Shown here piece by piece: positions 25,001 through 37,261 of a DNA stretch of 64,000 nucleotides. The stretch lies in contig OX485807.1 of assembly GCA_950295325.1 (NCBI GenBank), positions 38,346,440 to 38,410,439 on the forward strand, given 5' to 3'. The stretch is from Polytrichum commune (Eukaryota; Streptophyta; Polytrichopsida; Polytrichales; Polytrichaceae). The notes under the pieces are model-generated. The model was not told the DNA's origin and ran no database searches. It saw only the letters and a program-made list of their open reading frames with translations. Each line of letters begins with the position of its first letter. Within the stretch, counting starts at the first letter, position 1. A program made the translations under genes and the position numbers.

Positions 25001-28000
25001 CCCTTTCCAGTTTTGTATGATGTTTTTGGCTAAAAATGTTTTTGTTCCTAGAACCCCAGGCAGGCAATTGCAAGTGTAAATCTCATAAAATCGCTCGTGG
25101 TGTTCTGTCTTTGATTGCCCTAAACTATGGGGTTACAACTGTCAGAAGGTGTATAGGGCAACATTGGAATTGTTACTAGGTTCAAATTGTAGAAGATCAT
25201 TTCTCTTACTTCTCAGGCAGCTCATATAGAGACTTTAAATGGGCATCTTAGTTCAAGAAATATTTAATTCCTAAGCAAAGTAACCTTCATCAATATCATT
25301 GCACTACTTTGGAGAAAGTGACTTTTCATAGTGAATGTCCATGAAAGTGTTGAACATTTTTATTTTGGCTTTTGACAAATTCTTTTGTTTGTACAGGTGG
25401 AATCTGGAAGGAGCCTAATCCTATTTCAGCCTGTTTCACGGACGGCAACCTGGTAACAGGGGCAGCATGGCCAGGCCACCCTGAGTTTCTTAAGCAAACC
25501 TTGAAGGCTCTTGGTGCAACAATTCAAGGTGGTGATAAGAAGGTCCTGATGTTATGTGGGGTAAGTAGCCACTTCCTATTGGGATGGAAGGTTGTTGTTT
25601 TTTTCTCACTCGAATGTGCAGGACTTGTAAATTCAGGAAGGTCACATTTGCAATATGTAGTCAGCATTGTCAATACAGACCAGGGTTTGTTTGGGAATGT
25701 CAATTCAAACAATAAAGGTCATTGGAAATTGCCAGTAAGAAAATCTACTCACCTAAGCATCTATGCGTTGTGTTGGTCTTAATTTTTGTTGGGATCCCAC
25801 ATTCGCTAGTGCTTCCAAATGTGGATAAATATCTAATGTAATGAGAAGACACAAGAGGTAATCACCAGATGGGGAATTTCCAGATTGTAGCAAGATACAG
25901 CCAAATATTAAGGACCAGTGCGCTGGAAATAACTCTGGTATCTTTAAAGTGTATCCTTTAGTATGATATCTGACTTTGCAAATTCCTGTTGCAAAGTTGG
26001 GGGTATGGAACCGACAGTTTTGAGGTGGGTCCCAGTTCTTGTGAGCTGGTATTGAGATTATTACACTGAAATTGTTGAGCGAGATCAGAACTCAGAGATG
26101 GTGAGCATTTGGCACCATCAGTAATGTATATATTATTTTTCACGTGGGCTCCTCTACACAAGATATGATAAATCAAGGGTTCTGAGATGTGGAAGTGTCA
26201 TGTTCTCCCGGTTTTGTGTTCAACCTAAGGTCAATGGGTCTTGGTTACTTTTTCCAACTAGCCCACTTCTCCTAGGATATGAACCACACAGTTCTAAAAG
26301 ATGGTTGGCAAATCAAAATCAAGGTTGTTGTCACTTTCCTTATTATTTCTGGGGCTCATATGAATATTCTCATGCTCATTGAATGGTCATAGAGGTCCAC
26401 CCAATTATGTTGACTATTGAGCCTAGAATGGTTATCATATTTTGAGCATGTAGTCCAGTCTCTTTTAAACACATGTCTTTTTGGTATCTGTCCAGGGAGC
26501 CACACCTAACCACATACCACTCAACTGTAGGTGTTTGATTAAGATCACTAACCAAATTAGGCACGTCGACCTTAGCCCTACCTCCTGGAGATGGGCTTGA
26601 CGCATGAACATCCAGTAGGCCATGAAACATTGTCCATGCATGCCAGGTATGAATCCATGTAGGTTATTCATCCATTCAGTCTTCCTTGGTCCCTTAGGCC
26701 TCAAGCTCTAGTGTCAAGTGCCCCTAAATACCTATCTCCAGTTGTCCTCAAAGAACTTTAACTTCTCAACCTTACTTGAGAGAAGCAAACAGTTGCTTGA
26801 ATTTATGTGCTGTACTTGTCCATGTGTAGGATTACATGGAAGACTATGAAGTCATGGTGCCATTCCAAGCAATGCAAGCCTTGGGATACACGGTTGATGC
26901 CGTTTGCCCTGACAAGAAGGTTGGGGATTTATGTGCGACTGCTGTACATGATTTTGAAGGTGCCCAAACGTACAGTGAAAAGCCTGGCCATAACTTTGTC
27001 CTCACAGCCACATTCACTGATGTAAAGGTGAAAAATTACGACGCACTCGTGGTTCCTGGAGGGCGCGCACCTGAGTATCTGTCTTTGAACGAGACGGTCT
27101 TAAACATAGTCCGGGAATTTGAAAAGGAAGGAAAGCCAATTGCTTCCATCTGCCATGGGCAACAGATTTTGGCAGCAGCTGGTGTTCTGAAGGTACGTCC
27201 TGCATTGATGACTAATAAAAACTCGTAACAAAATATCCAATGCTCTATAAGTTGTGTATAAAGATGAGTGTTTAAGTTTATGAAGGCATCCTTTTGGAAA
27301 TGATAGTATTATGATGTCATGCTGGGACAGTATTTTCTCTCATCAGGGCGTGGTGGTGAATGGTGTAGATGAGGCTGTAGTATAACACATTAATGAAAGG
27401 GAGAGACAGTTTTAAGCATTATGTTTTACTGATTTTTTTAATGCCTGCTTTTCGTCCTGGCAGGTGGAATTCTCATGATTTCTTGATTCCTGTTACATGC
27501 CTCACATGAAATATTTCTGGGTCTTGAGTGAGTCAAACATAAGAACTAAATGGGAGAGACTAGCAACATGGTGACATAAACAATGAGAGACCAAAAATAA
27601 GGATACAAGGGGGAGAGGGCATGCCCACCACTCTCCTGCTATGCTATTAACGAAATGGATGATTTTTCAAAGTTCTGCTTACTTGAGCTCTGATTGAGGC
27701 CCCATTGATCTAACTGAACATATTTCCTACCAACATATTAGGGTGGCTTAAACCAAGGCCTTAACCCGGATCTTATTGGAACTCATGCAAGTGGGCTCTT
27801 TGATGTGTGCAGGGAAAGAAGTGCACAGCATATCCAGCTGTGAAGAGCCATGTTGTATTGTCGGGTGGCCAATGGCTGGAGCCAGATCCAATCACAAAGT
27901 GCTTCACAGATGGGAAATTGGTCACTGGGGCAGCATGGCCAGCTCACCCGGAGTTCATCGCCCAGCTTATGGCTCTGTTAGGAACAACTGTCACCTTGTA

Positions 28001-28001
28001 A
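22012..28001 (+). CDS. DJ1D: DJ-1 homolog D, two-domain DJ-1/PfpI protein (glyoxalase III type)
   Basis: Six exons: 22012-22068, 23376-23492, 24243-24519, 25397-25560, 26830-27192 and 27813-28001. They close in phase to 388 aa, the size of plant DJ-1D. Two tandem DJ-1/PfpI domains: residues 1 to about 195 (exons 1-4) and about 200-388 (exons 5-6). Each starts with a hydrophobic strand and an acidic motif ([15 protein letters not shown]), then VPFQA, VDAVCP and [12 protein letters not shown], with the nucleophile Cys in SICHGQ (Cys120 and Cys313), and ends with a VTGAAWP.HPEF motif. Plant DJ-1D proteins convert methylglyoxal/glyoxal to the hydroxy acid without glutathione, detoxifying reactive carbonyls; both active sites look intact here. 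No transit peptide is seen, so cytosol is expected. An in-frame upstream ATG at 21946 would add 22 residues; 22012 fits the family. The two domains share no intron positions. Intron 2 holds a tandem repeat, intron 3 a Tourist-like MITE and intron 4 a family A MITE. Confidence 0.95.
23649..24238 (+). repeat. Four tandem copies of a 145-148-bp unit in DJ-1D intron 2
   Basis: Copies begin near 23651, 23799, 23944 and 24091 with AGAAAGGCAGGTCACTTGG or close variants, and each ends with a TTAAACCTTAGTGATATGGTTTT-like stretch. Each copy contains GATGTCAGATCTACTGTTGT and AATATCACCATAGTAT. The array stops at the splice acceptor of exon 3 (24241-24242), and each copy begins with a pyrimidine-plus-CAG stretch resembling a splice acceptor. 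Divergence of roughly 10-20% between copies suggests it is not very recent. Confidence 0.85.
24574..24925. mobile_element. Tourist-like MITE (PIF/Harbinger type) in DJ-1D intron 3
   Basis: Terminal inverted repeats GAGCAACTTCTATGATCA (24574-) and its near-complement ending GTTGCTC (24925), extending about 40 bp inward with few mismatches. The element is flanked by TTA on both sides (24571-24573 and 24926-24928), the target duplication typical of PIF/Harbinger MITEs. A second nested inverted repeat occupies 24682-24810 (TTGTTCCCCACCGATTATGG against its complement), so transcripts could fold into a long hairpin. Confidence 0.75.
26225..26575 (+). mobile_element. Family A MITE, complete copy in DJ-1D intron 4
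   Basis: The left end CTAAGGTCAATGGGTCTT and right end (ending GGCACGTCGACCTTAG) are inverted repeats of each other, about 25 bp with mismatches. The interior contains AACTAGCCCACTTCTCC, ACAATTATGTTGACTATTGAG-like and TTTTTGGTATCTGT segments shared with all other family A copies. No ORF. Confidence 0.75.
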
Positions 28002-28239
28002 AGACATTGAAGTAAACAAGTTGAAGTAAGGGTCCTCTAATAATCTGGGCCTCGAGTCATAAATTATCGGCTTACATAATGTAGATGTTTGTAATTACTC
28101 GAACATTGGCTTATGTGAATGTGCAAGCGGCGATGAGGCAATGAGTTAGGAAATGCAGAGGTTACTATAACTGCAGAACTTCAAAACAAATTGCCGGATC
28201 TCGTGAAGTCTGTGCACATTGTGACCTACTTTATTTTTA

Positions 28240-28273
<34 letters not shown>
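28240..28273. repeat. (GT)n(TA)n microsatellite
   Basis: About ten GT followed by about six TA dinucleotides, 240 bp past the DJ-1D stop codon and likely in the 3' flank. Confidence 0.9.
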
Positions 28274-29084
28274 TACAAGTAGTTGGAAAGGTATGGGGGC
28301 TTTCAGCTCATGATGTTTTTAGGGTTCTCGTGTGCATGTGTATGTCGTGAGATTTTGATTGATGGCCAAAACCAAACAAAAAATCATCACGTGTAAATGT
28401 GAATTCAATTATTTCAATGGTGAGGTTCGGTGTGGGTATGAGTGTTTGATGATACATTTCCAAACAATTTAATGATTTTTGGTTCAGATAAGTGCGAGAA
28501 GTGTTCTCATATTGTACACAAGTTTATTTAAAATAAATCTTATCTTGTCTCACAGTGTAAGGGCTTTGTCTTCAGATAGCTCGTGTAGTGCATAGGATTT
28601 ATGTTCTAGATAATTCAAGCATAATTGATTAGCTTTGTCATGTTGGATGAGACCTAGGGTGGTCTTTGAAATGAGCCAAAGTTTGGCAATCGACCAAGAT
28701 TGGCCACATATATTTTTAATAACTTGTTCTTCAAGTGGAGTCTAGGTGCAAGCGACTTTGATGTAAAGTGGCCTCTAAAAGGAGCCAATGTTTGGTTTTA
28801 AATGAGCTAACAAACAAAATTGGTCACGTGTGCGAGATGATTCTAGGGCAAAGCACTCTCGCAACTAGCCACTTGTTTTTTATGCATCATAGAAAGAAAC
28901 ATCATAGACATATGACTTTCTAGACAATTTGGGTACTTTCCACAGAACTTGGTGGTTGTTGACTACAATGTAACTATGACAAGGAAGTTGTGTGTGTCTA
29001 TAGGCTCATTTTCATGTGCTCACCATTCCAATGAAGCAAAATAAAGTTTGCCAACATTGGTGAAACTTTTCTTAATAAGATAGA

Positions 29085-29895
29085 TGAGTCTTAAATGGTT
29101 ATCTTTTCTTACTAGTCCACTTCTCCAAGGATATGAACCATGCGATTAGTATGAGATGGTTTACAAATCCCAATTGAAGCCGAAGCTGCTTTCCTCGCAA
29201 TTTTCAGCATATCACTTTTGATAAAGGATGGCTGAATGTATGCTAAACCGACCCCATTCTTACCACACAAGAAGGGTGCTATAAGGTGGAAGCACCTCTA
29301 ATGGACACCTTGCACACTTGACACCTTAACAAACACATTGAGCACTCGACATTTAATGATACACTTGGAGCACTCTCAAACTCAAACATGCTAAACAAAA
29401 AATCAATCAAATTTTCCCAAAATTAGCACACCCATGAGGAGGTTTGTGTAGATCAGCTCATGAAATTTCAACATTGTATAATTTAGAGATGATTAATGAA
29501 AGCGTGTAAGGTTGCTTTATGATCTGAGGTATGTGGGTGTTATTTGGTTCCTTTTGTATATTCTCTAACATTTACCAAGTAGATTTACACAACAGAATTT
29601 GTGTTGCATAGCAACCTACGATGAAATGTATGTAAAAAATGGATTGAAAATTTGACCTCTTTACTTATGGTTATCGGAAGCGCATGTTTGTTGATTTCTT
29701 AATTGGATACATACCTCCCAATTGCGTTCATTATTGAGTGTAGAGTAGTTATTAATATTTGAAGGCGTAGTCCAATCACTTTTATACATGTGCCTTTTTG
29801 ATGTTGCTTCTTTGATCCTCACTAAACTGCATACCAATTATATCTAGGGTTCTGATTAAGAAAAGTAACCACATAACGCTTGCATACCTTATAGT
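29085..29895 (+). mobile_element. Family A MITE interrupted by about 510 bp
   Basis: The left half (29085-29215: GATGAGTCTTAAATGGTTAT, CTAGTCCACTTCTCCAAGG) and the right half (29730-29895: TTGAGTGTAGAGTAGTTATT to AAGAAAAGTAACCACATAACG) together make one family A element. The 510 bp between them is foreign to the family and was probably inserted later, though no target duplication was identified. Confidence 0.55.
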
Positions 29896-31482
29896 GTCAG
29901 CATCGCTGCCCTCCCACCCCACAACGCAAAACTAGAAAGTGTTGAGAGTTAAATTTGTGCCCCATTTCAACCAATGAGTGGCATTTATTAATTTTTTAAG
30001 AAATAACATCATATTCATTTTGAAATATGTAGCTCCCACTTTGGGGCTAAAACTAAGTGTTGTAATAAGACCATAGATGGATTTGGAAGCTTCAACCATA
30101 GGTCCCCTTTACACTAGAGAGGGTTGAGAGCTCAAAGGGAGGAGCATTCTCATCATTGGGGAACATGTTCCACATTTTTTATTTCTTCATGTCCACTTTA
30201 AGTGCTTGAGATTTTAACTTTAGTGCTTGAACTTTTTCTTGAGATTAGATCTCATAGATGCCACCTTGATGGATTTCATGTGGAACAACTATGACAACCT
30301 CTTGGTCATTTTTTAACAAGCTCATGGTCATTTCTAAACTACCTTCATGAGGTAGCTTAGGGATGTCAAGAGTTGAAGCTCTTGGTTTGTGGGCCCAAAC
30401 AAATGGGTTTTCATGCATTCTTTGACTTAACATGAATCCTCCTTTGTTATAATCCCCCCTTTGACACTCACTCGCTTTAACACTTGCTCAAGTGATGAAG
30501 ACATTCAAGATGGGTGAAGTTTTCATACATTTGACCTATGGAAGAACAAACTCCCCTAAGGTCGAGTTCTCAACTCAAACTCTAATGTAAAAGGGACCCC
30601 AGTCATAGTGCTTGCAAGCTATAGGATCCCATTAGTGAGATCCCAACGTCAACCACTTGTATTCATATGAGATTTGAGCAACATAACCTACATCGATGAA
30701 AACTGACTTGCGTCGTTGAAAAATCAATCAAATTGCATTGTGATAAATTTGTAGATCCTTTCACCAACGTAGAATGCGTTGCCCAAACTTCATGTACTTG
30801 CAACACTCACAAAACTAAAAAAAATAAAAATTACCTAACTAATTTGAGAGTGTATATGAGTCCAAAAAGAATGACATGTGTTCATCCCCAATGATCCAAA
30901 CTAGTCCAAATTGAAAACAATCTTCCAATCTTCACAAAATGTTCCCAATTGACAATAATATTGTCCCACAATATTGTTGAATCTAAAACAAAAATATATA
31001 TACACGAGCTTCCCTACGGTCACTCTTGCTTTACCATTTGAGTAGGTAACATTGCATTTGTTGTTTTGGATCATCACTTTTTCCGGTCACCTTCAACAAA
31101 ACATGCCACCATTGAATGGTCCACGATCGTAGTGTAGGTGCAACCCAACTTTTCCAACATGAAGATACCATGCTTCTATGTTCTATCTTGTACACCGTCT
31201 TGTTTGACAATCCGGTTCTTATTAGGTATAGACCATATACTTATCCCATGTGCCATTGCACATAAGTTGCATGATAAACACTAATTTAGTTGGGTTTCAC
31301 TAACATCTTCGTAGGGTGTGCGTATGTAGCCGTCAAGAGTGAACAAAGTGACGTTTCGTGACCCCAAGATGCACTTTGTTCTTTGTTCCACTTGCATTAT
31401 GCTTCTTTTTTCCACTTGTATTATGCTCTTTGTTCCACTTGTAATGGCGTTGGAGCCTATCTCAACATGTGCATGTATGAAT

Positions 31483-31620
31483 GAGGGGCACTGTTAGGAC
31501 TAGGAATCACGTGCATGCATGACCTTGAAATTAATATCCCTAATATACAAGATCCCCCCCCCCTTCTTAAAAATGATATATGTACAATATGTAGCTAGGT
31601 AATCCCCTCGAATACATACA
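31483..31620 (+). mobile_element. Truncated hAT-like family remnant
   Basis: Contains GAATCACGTGCATGCATGACC-like sequence followed by TTGAAATTAATATCCCT, matching the left interior of the element at 41661-42156 and the remnant at 54371-54550. It includes a 10-base C tract at 31554-31563. The ends are not preserved. Confidence 0.45.
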
Positions 31621-32017
31621 TACACAAGTGAGAAATAAATAAATCATATAGATCTCAACTGTCTGTATACACCAAAAAAATGATATGGTAAATATGGCTA
31701 AAATTTGGCTAAAATGCTCTTAGGATGACATGTTTATTTATCGTTGATGAAATCATTGAACACTCGTTCATTCATTGGATGTAACTCATATAGATTTCTT
31801 TCTACAATATAAGTCATTGTAACCAATGCAGTGATGGTTTCTAACTCTATTACCAAATGATTTATGAAATCGTAGGTCCACATTGACCCATTCTTATTTT
31901 GATACCAACATACCTTTATTTCCATATTGGCAAGCGAGTCTCAGTGGTCAATTGGTTGTGGCTAATCAATCCACATGTTGCCAATTTTGCAACGCATCCT
32001 AGGACCCTTCCCAGATA

Positions 32018-32897
32018 CACGGGGAGGTCACTGGCGAAAATCGTAGAAACAATGTGCGATAAAAAATAAAGTCTAATATATTCATTGTAGGTAAATCTTG
32101 CAAAAAATGTACATATAATATAAGGGGGTTTTAAAATAATGAAACATGTCTACATGTAAAATACCATCACATATAATGGCCTCTTTTATCTAGTCTGTAC
32201 ATGTAAAATAGGGTGGAAACAATTACTAGGGGCAGCGGGTCTAGGGTAGAGTCTATGCTAGTGGATGGAAAAAGGCTTGTGTTGAAAATGCTTGGATGGA
32301 TGACTTCGCACGCTGGCTTGCTTGAACGTTATTGAACCAACCGTTCCAATGTGAAGTTAATGGTCTCTACCCACGTGCCGGGAGGGAAAATTTCGGCGCT
32401 TTGTTTGACTTTATTTCATAGTCTAAGACAATGCTTTAGTTGCATGCCTTTGCCTTAGGTTTATTGTTTTGATTTAGTTCATGTGAGTTTAGCATTGTCG
32501 TTGAACTTCACAATTCATTGTTATAAGAAGAGAAATGTCCTTCATGAAAAAAAAAGTCGCTTACATAACCCAAAAAAATGGGGTGTACGAAATAAAATGT
32601 GGTTTAAGAAAAAAATGGACAACAGTTGGGCTCCGAGAAAAAAAAATCGGGGTAAAGTCAAAAAATTGGTAACTTGGAATATAAGAAAAAAATAAAAAAT
32701 AAATAAAATAAGATGTTTTTAATTGATTTTGCCAAAAAATTATAATGACTGATAGGGTGTATTAAAATACAAGCATTTATGTTTATTTTGAGAAATATCA
32801 TACCTTATAATCTTTTCTGCAAGGTAAATAGCCCCCCGATAAATAAGTCCTAAATGCACGTGTATGCATTAATTAAAGAGGGAGTGACCTCCTCATG
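32018..32897 (+). mobile_element. hAT-like non-autonomous element, 880 bp
   Basis: The ends CACGGGGAGGTCACT and AGTGACCTCCTCATG are inverted repeats (13 of 15 match). The flanks CCCAGATA (32010-32017) and CCCAAATA (32898-32905) form an 8-bp target duplication with one change. Left interior (CTGGCGAAAATCGTAGAA...) and right interior (ATCATACCTTATAATCTTTT...) match the 269-bp element at 45860-46128, which lacks most of the middle. No transposase ORF is present. Confidence 0.8.
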
Positions 32898-34289
32898 CCC
32901 AAATACCAAGTCTTGGTGATCGTTGTTTAGCTTATATTCTTCTTAAATCCCTTTTTTCTTTGTTCCTTCAATTAATACTTGAGAGACAAACAATGCCGCA
33001 CAATCACATCTCGATTCCAATGAGTAATCATTATCCCCAGCTCTATATAATCGGACTTTAGGTCTGACATACAACATAACATACTTGATTCTAGTGAACT
33101 TATCCTTGGACAATGGGGGATGACCATTCAATTCGCATATTGGACGAAATATTCATTTGGACCTCTTGTAGATTACGCACTTCAGTATAATTGACTATGG
33201 GCCTAAAAGTAGAAATACAACTAGGAGTGTATAAATAATATGCCTAGTATATTTAGAATGCTAAAATAAATAATACCCATAACTTATGTGTATTTTGTAA
33301 TCCCTAAGCACAATTAATACTACATTTGTGCACCCTTGTGGATCCATATGGGCCACATTGAGTGCACACCGCATGCATATATGTAAGTAACTTCTTAGCA
33401 TGAATTTTTAATGGACAAGATGGGTTGAATCCCATAAATTTTCAAATATTATGTAAAGAATTTATGTTTTCTTTTCCTTGCTATTTTCTATCCAATGTTT
33501 CCCATAATAGGTTGAACTTTGAATATAGTGCATTTCGGCATTTTGGCACCCCGTAATGCCCATGCCAAAAATACGTCTCAAGTTCCTAGGAGAATGCCCC
33601 CATCCACATGTTTCTTTTCATTTTGCAAGAAGGACAAATATCTTTTCCAAATAGAAAGGTATAGAAGCCGGCTATGGCAAATAATTTGTTGCCACTATGG
33701 TGCAAGAATGAGGGCGTCTATGGCTGAAACAATCCTACAATTATGCCTACAACCATAATCAATCCAACACCCTATCTTGCCGTTTAGTGTTGTTCGCAAA
33801 AGCGGAAAAAACATCATGAGCACTATGATTGTTGATTGTGGAGGTTGTTCATGTTCTAACCCCGACGGCTTGAAAAGGTCTTGGTTTGGTAACATATGAT
33901 GAATTGACAACACCTTGAAGGACCACCGAATTTGATGTAGAGTTTTCTTTCTCAAATGATGTGACCGTCGCACTACTACACTTGCCACTCGGGCATGGAA
34001 TTATTGCATTCAAAGAAACCTCTCCAAGAACCTCACATGGTGCAAGAAGGTTTGCAGCCAAGTGAGAGCAAATGTGTATTTGTGTTTTTCTTCTTCATAA
34101 ACCTTGAAATCTCTATGGTTGGTGAACTCCATGGCACAATGAGTTGGCATGAACGCTTCTTGAATTCATGTAGAGTGGCCAATCTTGTTCGTTAATCTCT
34201 TTTTGTCTAAACATGGCACTGCTCTGCACATCTTAATGGCTCAAATCCCATAATGCCCTCCCCTCATGGCAATCCCCTGTATATTTTTT

Positions 34290-34640
34290 TCCCACTATCA
34301 TGCCACTTCTCCAAGGATATAAAACACGCGATGGTGGTTAAGAAAATCCAAATTGGGGCCATAGCTAGTTTCCTCATAATTTTTGGAGCTCATGGGAATA
34401 TCTCATTTAATATAAAACTGAAGATCCTTGTGCTCATTAAGTGGTAATATAGGTCCACCCTCCTATGTTGACTATTGAGCATAGAATGGTTATCATATTT
34501 TTGATCACGTAGTCCAATCTCATTTGAACAAATGATGCCTTTTTGGTATTTGTTTATGCAACCCCAATAAAGCACACACTCACTCAAATATAGGTGTCCG
34601 ATTAAGAGAAGTGACCAATTAGGCACATCTGCTTTACCTA
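34290..34640 (+). mobile_element. Family A MITE, left end eroded
   Basis: Shares CATGCCACTTCTCCAAGGATAT-like, ATTTTTGGAGCTCATGGGAAT and TATGTTGACTATTGAGCATAG segments with family A and ends in GACCAATTAGGCACATCTGCTTTAC-like sequence. The left inverted repeat is not recognisable. Confidence 0.6.
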
Positions 34641-34964
34641 CATACTTAACACTTGTTAAGGTTGGTGGTGCTGACCTAAACACCGCATCCAAAACGAACA
34701 CCTTAAAATCTTGCACAATAACACATATTGATTTTGAGAAATGTCTAACACCCCAACAACAATCTTTAGTGTTGGTTTTGGGCCATCTACCAATACAACT
34801 TGAAACCCTTACAACTTTTGCATAAAAAAATTCAAATAGGACATACTTTGCTATGTTGGAATCCCATAGAATCAATTGCCAACGATGTTTATTCAAATAA
34901 TCTTAGTATTATATTAATATATATGTTCCATGCTTGACGGTGTTAGCACCATCTAGTAAAGATG

Positions 34965-35700
34965 TGTTCATTCGGTTACTTATCTTAATATGACATCTAT
35001 TTTAAAGTGGTTTGTGGTCAGGTGCGACTCTAGGAACAAATACCAAAAAACCATATGGTTTACAGAGATTGGGCAATGAGTTCAAAATATACTAACCAAT
35101 TTTGGGTTCAATACTTAACATAAATGTAGGGCGAGACTATATGACCATTTCATAAGAACGAAAATCCTCATTTCAATGATAGAATAAGATATTTACATGA
35201 TCTCTGAAAATTAGCAGGAAAGTGACTACAACCTTGACTTGGATATGCTAACCATCTCATACTACAGTAGAAGCGCTTATTATCGATCTTGACCCCATCA
35301 ACAATGTACATATAGGGTACCATAATTTCGATCAGGTTGGAACCAATAGTGCCATCACACATGTCCTGGTTTTGAGTGCTAAAGTGAGGAAGAACGAGCA
35401 GTTAAAATGAGTGGTTATGGGAGACTCTAGACATTGGTACTGTATGTTTGGGCCAACTTTTGGCTTAAAAAATTCACATTAATTTCAGTTTAAAAAAATA
35501 AAATTACCGGAAAATTTGCAATCCTCCTAATTGCTATCATCCTACACGGTTTTTTTACACCGCTTTATACCTCTTCAGATTTGACGCATAATCTCTTAAG
35601 TGATCGGTTATAGGTGCCTCTACTCTAATTGTGCATATTTTATATCCTAAGGAAGTGGGCTAGTTGGGAATAGTACCCATTTAAGAACCACCTGCGTTTA
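34965..35700 (-). mobile_element. Family A MITE, split copy
   Basis: Family A sequence in opposite orientation runs from about 34965 to 35265. The expected other end (TATCCTAAGGAAGTGGGCTAG to AACCACCTGCGTTTACCTTT) appears only at 35640-35700. About 350 bp of unrelated DNA lies between. Confidence 0.5.
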
Positions 35701-36060
35701 CCTTTAAAATCGGGAGGGTGTCGAAGCTCTTGAAAGCTCTAAAAAGAAGCCCACGAAGCTCAGCCGTTGTGACACGTGTCTGCCGCCGGGTTTGCGGCAG
35801 CGGCATCTGACGGCTTAATGGCAGCCGTCCCCTGACGACTGGCACAGACATCGTCCTTCGCAGTGATTCAACAGGCTGACACTCCCGGATTTGCAATCAA
35901 ACTTTTGTAAGTTCCACCTTGCCATGTGCTCTAAAGACTCACAGTAAGACAGCCACCGCAATTAAGAAAAAACAGGGAAGCTTCTGAAGATTGATTGGGC
36001 CTACAATGCCCCTTACTCTCTATTTATAATCATCCAGCTCATGGATTTCGGCACATTTTT
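35700..36060. other. GC-richer segment about 1.5 kb upstream of the P450
   Basis: This stretch is visibly richer in G+C than its surroundings and holds a palindromic GACACGTGTC (35772-35781), a G-box. It could be a promoter of an unrecognised transcript or distal control DNA of the P450. No ORF with recognisable similarity is present. Confidence 0.35.
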
Positions 36061-36139
36061 CAGAAGCAATTGGATTGTCGTCGAGCTTGGAAGTAAGAGG
36101 TGTTGGGAAATTGCGAGTTCCTAAGACTTGCTGCTCGGC

Positions 36140-36570
36140 ACACGGGTGAGCGTTGTGGATGTTACGTATGGGTTGTGTGTGTGAGAATGCAAGAATTGGG
36201 CTATCCATGAGGAATCTGGTGTTGATTTTTGAGCTTGGAAGAAAGAGTTAAGGGGGTGAGAGTTGTGGATGGTTGTGTATGTGAGGATGCAAGAATTGGA
36301 GAGGAGTTGGGGTGTGTTAGAGGAATTTGGTGTTGATTTTTGAGTTTGGAAGTTAGAGTTGATTGGGTGAGGGTTGTGGATGGGTTATGTATGTGAGAAT
36401 GCAAGTATTTGGAAGGTCATGAGTAGTTTGGTGGCGATTCTTGAGCTCCGAAGATGCAGTTGGTCGAGTGAGGGTTGTGGATGGGTTATGTATGTGACTA
36501 TGCATGCGTTGGGATGTCCATGAGGAATTTGGCGGTGAATTGGAAGCAGGAAGTAGAGGTTGATTTGCAC
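36140..36570. repeat. Four degenerate tandem copies of a 102-110-bp unit
   Basis: Units start near 36146, 36256, 36366 and 36468 with GGTGAGGGTTGTGGATGG-like sequence, and each contains GTGAGAATGCAAG and GAGGAATTTGGTGTTGATT variants. The period is not a multiple of three, so the overlapping Pro/His-rich minus-strand ORFs here are artefacts of the repeat. Confidence 0.75.
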
Positions 36571-37261
36571 AATTTATGGGTGAAAGCAGGGGGATTGATT
36601 CAAGGTAGAGCAAGTGGCAGATACATCAAAAATGTTGGGGCAGACTTTGTAGGACTTTTCAAATCTCTGCATGCACGAATCTTTCGTTTTAGAGGTGAAG
36701 ACGATCGAGGTGAGAATGTTAAGATTGCTCACCGGATGATCCTTTCCGAATTGTTTTTTATGTTGGCCGGTTTCAAAGTGACGAGGGTATGCACACTGGT
36801 TGTACTTTCAGGGTTTTAGTGTATGGGCATTACATTGGAGGCATACGGATGCTATGGAAATTTGCTCTGCGAGTAGTAGGATACCGTTTTGTGGCATTAT
36901 ATTATTGACCCATAACCCTCTTGGTTATGTTGGAATCAAATCCGCATTATTGGGCTCTATGGTGGGGCTCTTTATTGGGTGCTCCTTTTATGTGGTAGCT
37001 TCCTTGATGACTGCTTCCCTAATGTAGTGAGCACACTTTTACTGAGTGGAATACCTCCACTATTCTTAGGCCACATTTCAAAATGCGGTGGGACTTAAAT
37101 TGGTTGAAATTTTCTGAGCATGTCAGTGGTGCTATGGCTTAATTTACCGTAAAGAGTGGAATTCATAGAATGTGGATTAAGCAAGCGTGTTAGGGCAATG
37201 ATTCTTGTCTGAGATTCATCATAGCTCTGAGATGAATCTGAGTTTTACAGGAGGTATAGAA

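Larger units (their letters stand above)
28002..36060. other. Gene-free repeat-rich region between DJ-1D and the P450
   Basis: About 8 kb with only short ORFs. It holds a TG/TA microsatellite (28240-28273), an interrupted family A MITE (29085-29895), a remnant of the hAT-like family (near 31483-31620), a poly-C tract (31554-31563), an 880-bp hAT-like element (32018-32897), and two more family A copies (34290-34640 and 34965-35700). No gene fragment was recognised, including in the ORFs at 30245-30433 and 33519-34195. Confidence 0.55.

Noticed and set aside
36201-36613. Overlapping minus-strand Pro/His/Thr-rich ORFs with repeated ILTYITHPQPS-like peptides
   Set aside because: They are produced by the degenerate 102-110-bp tandem repeat, whose period is not a multiple of three; no start context or splice structure supports coding.
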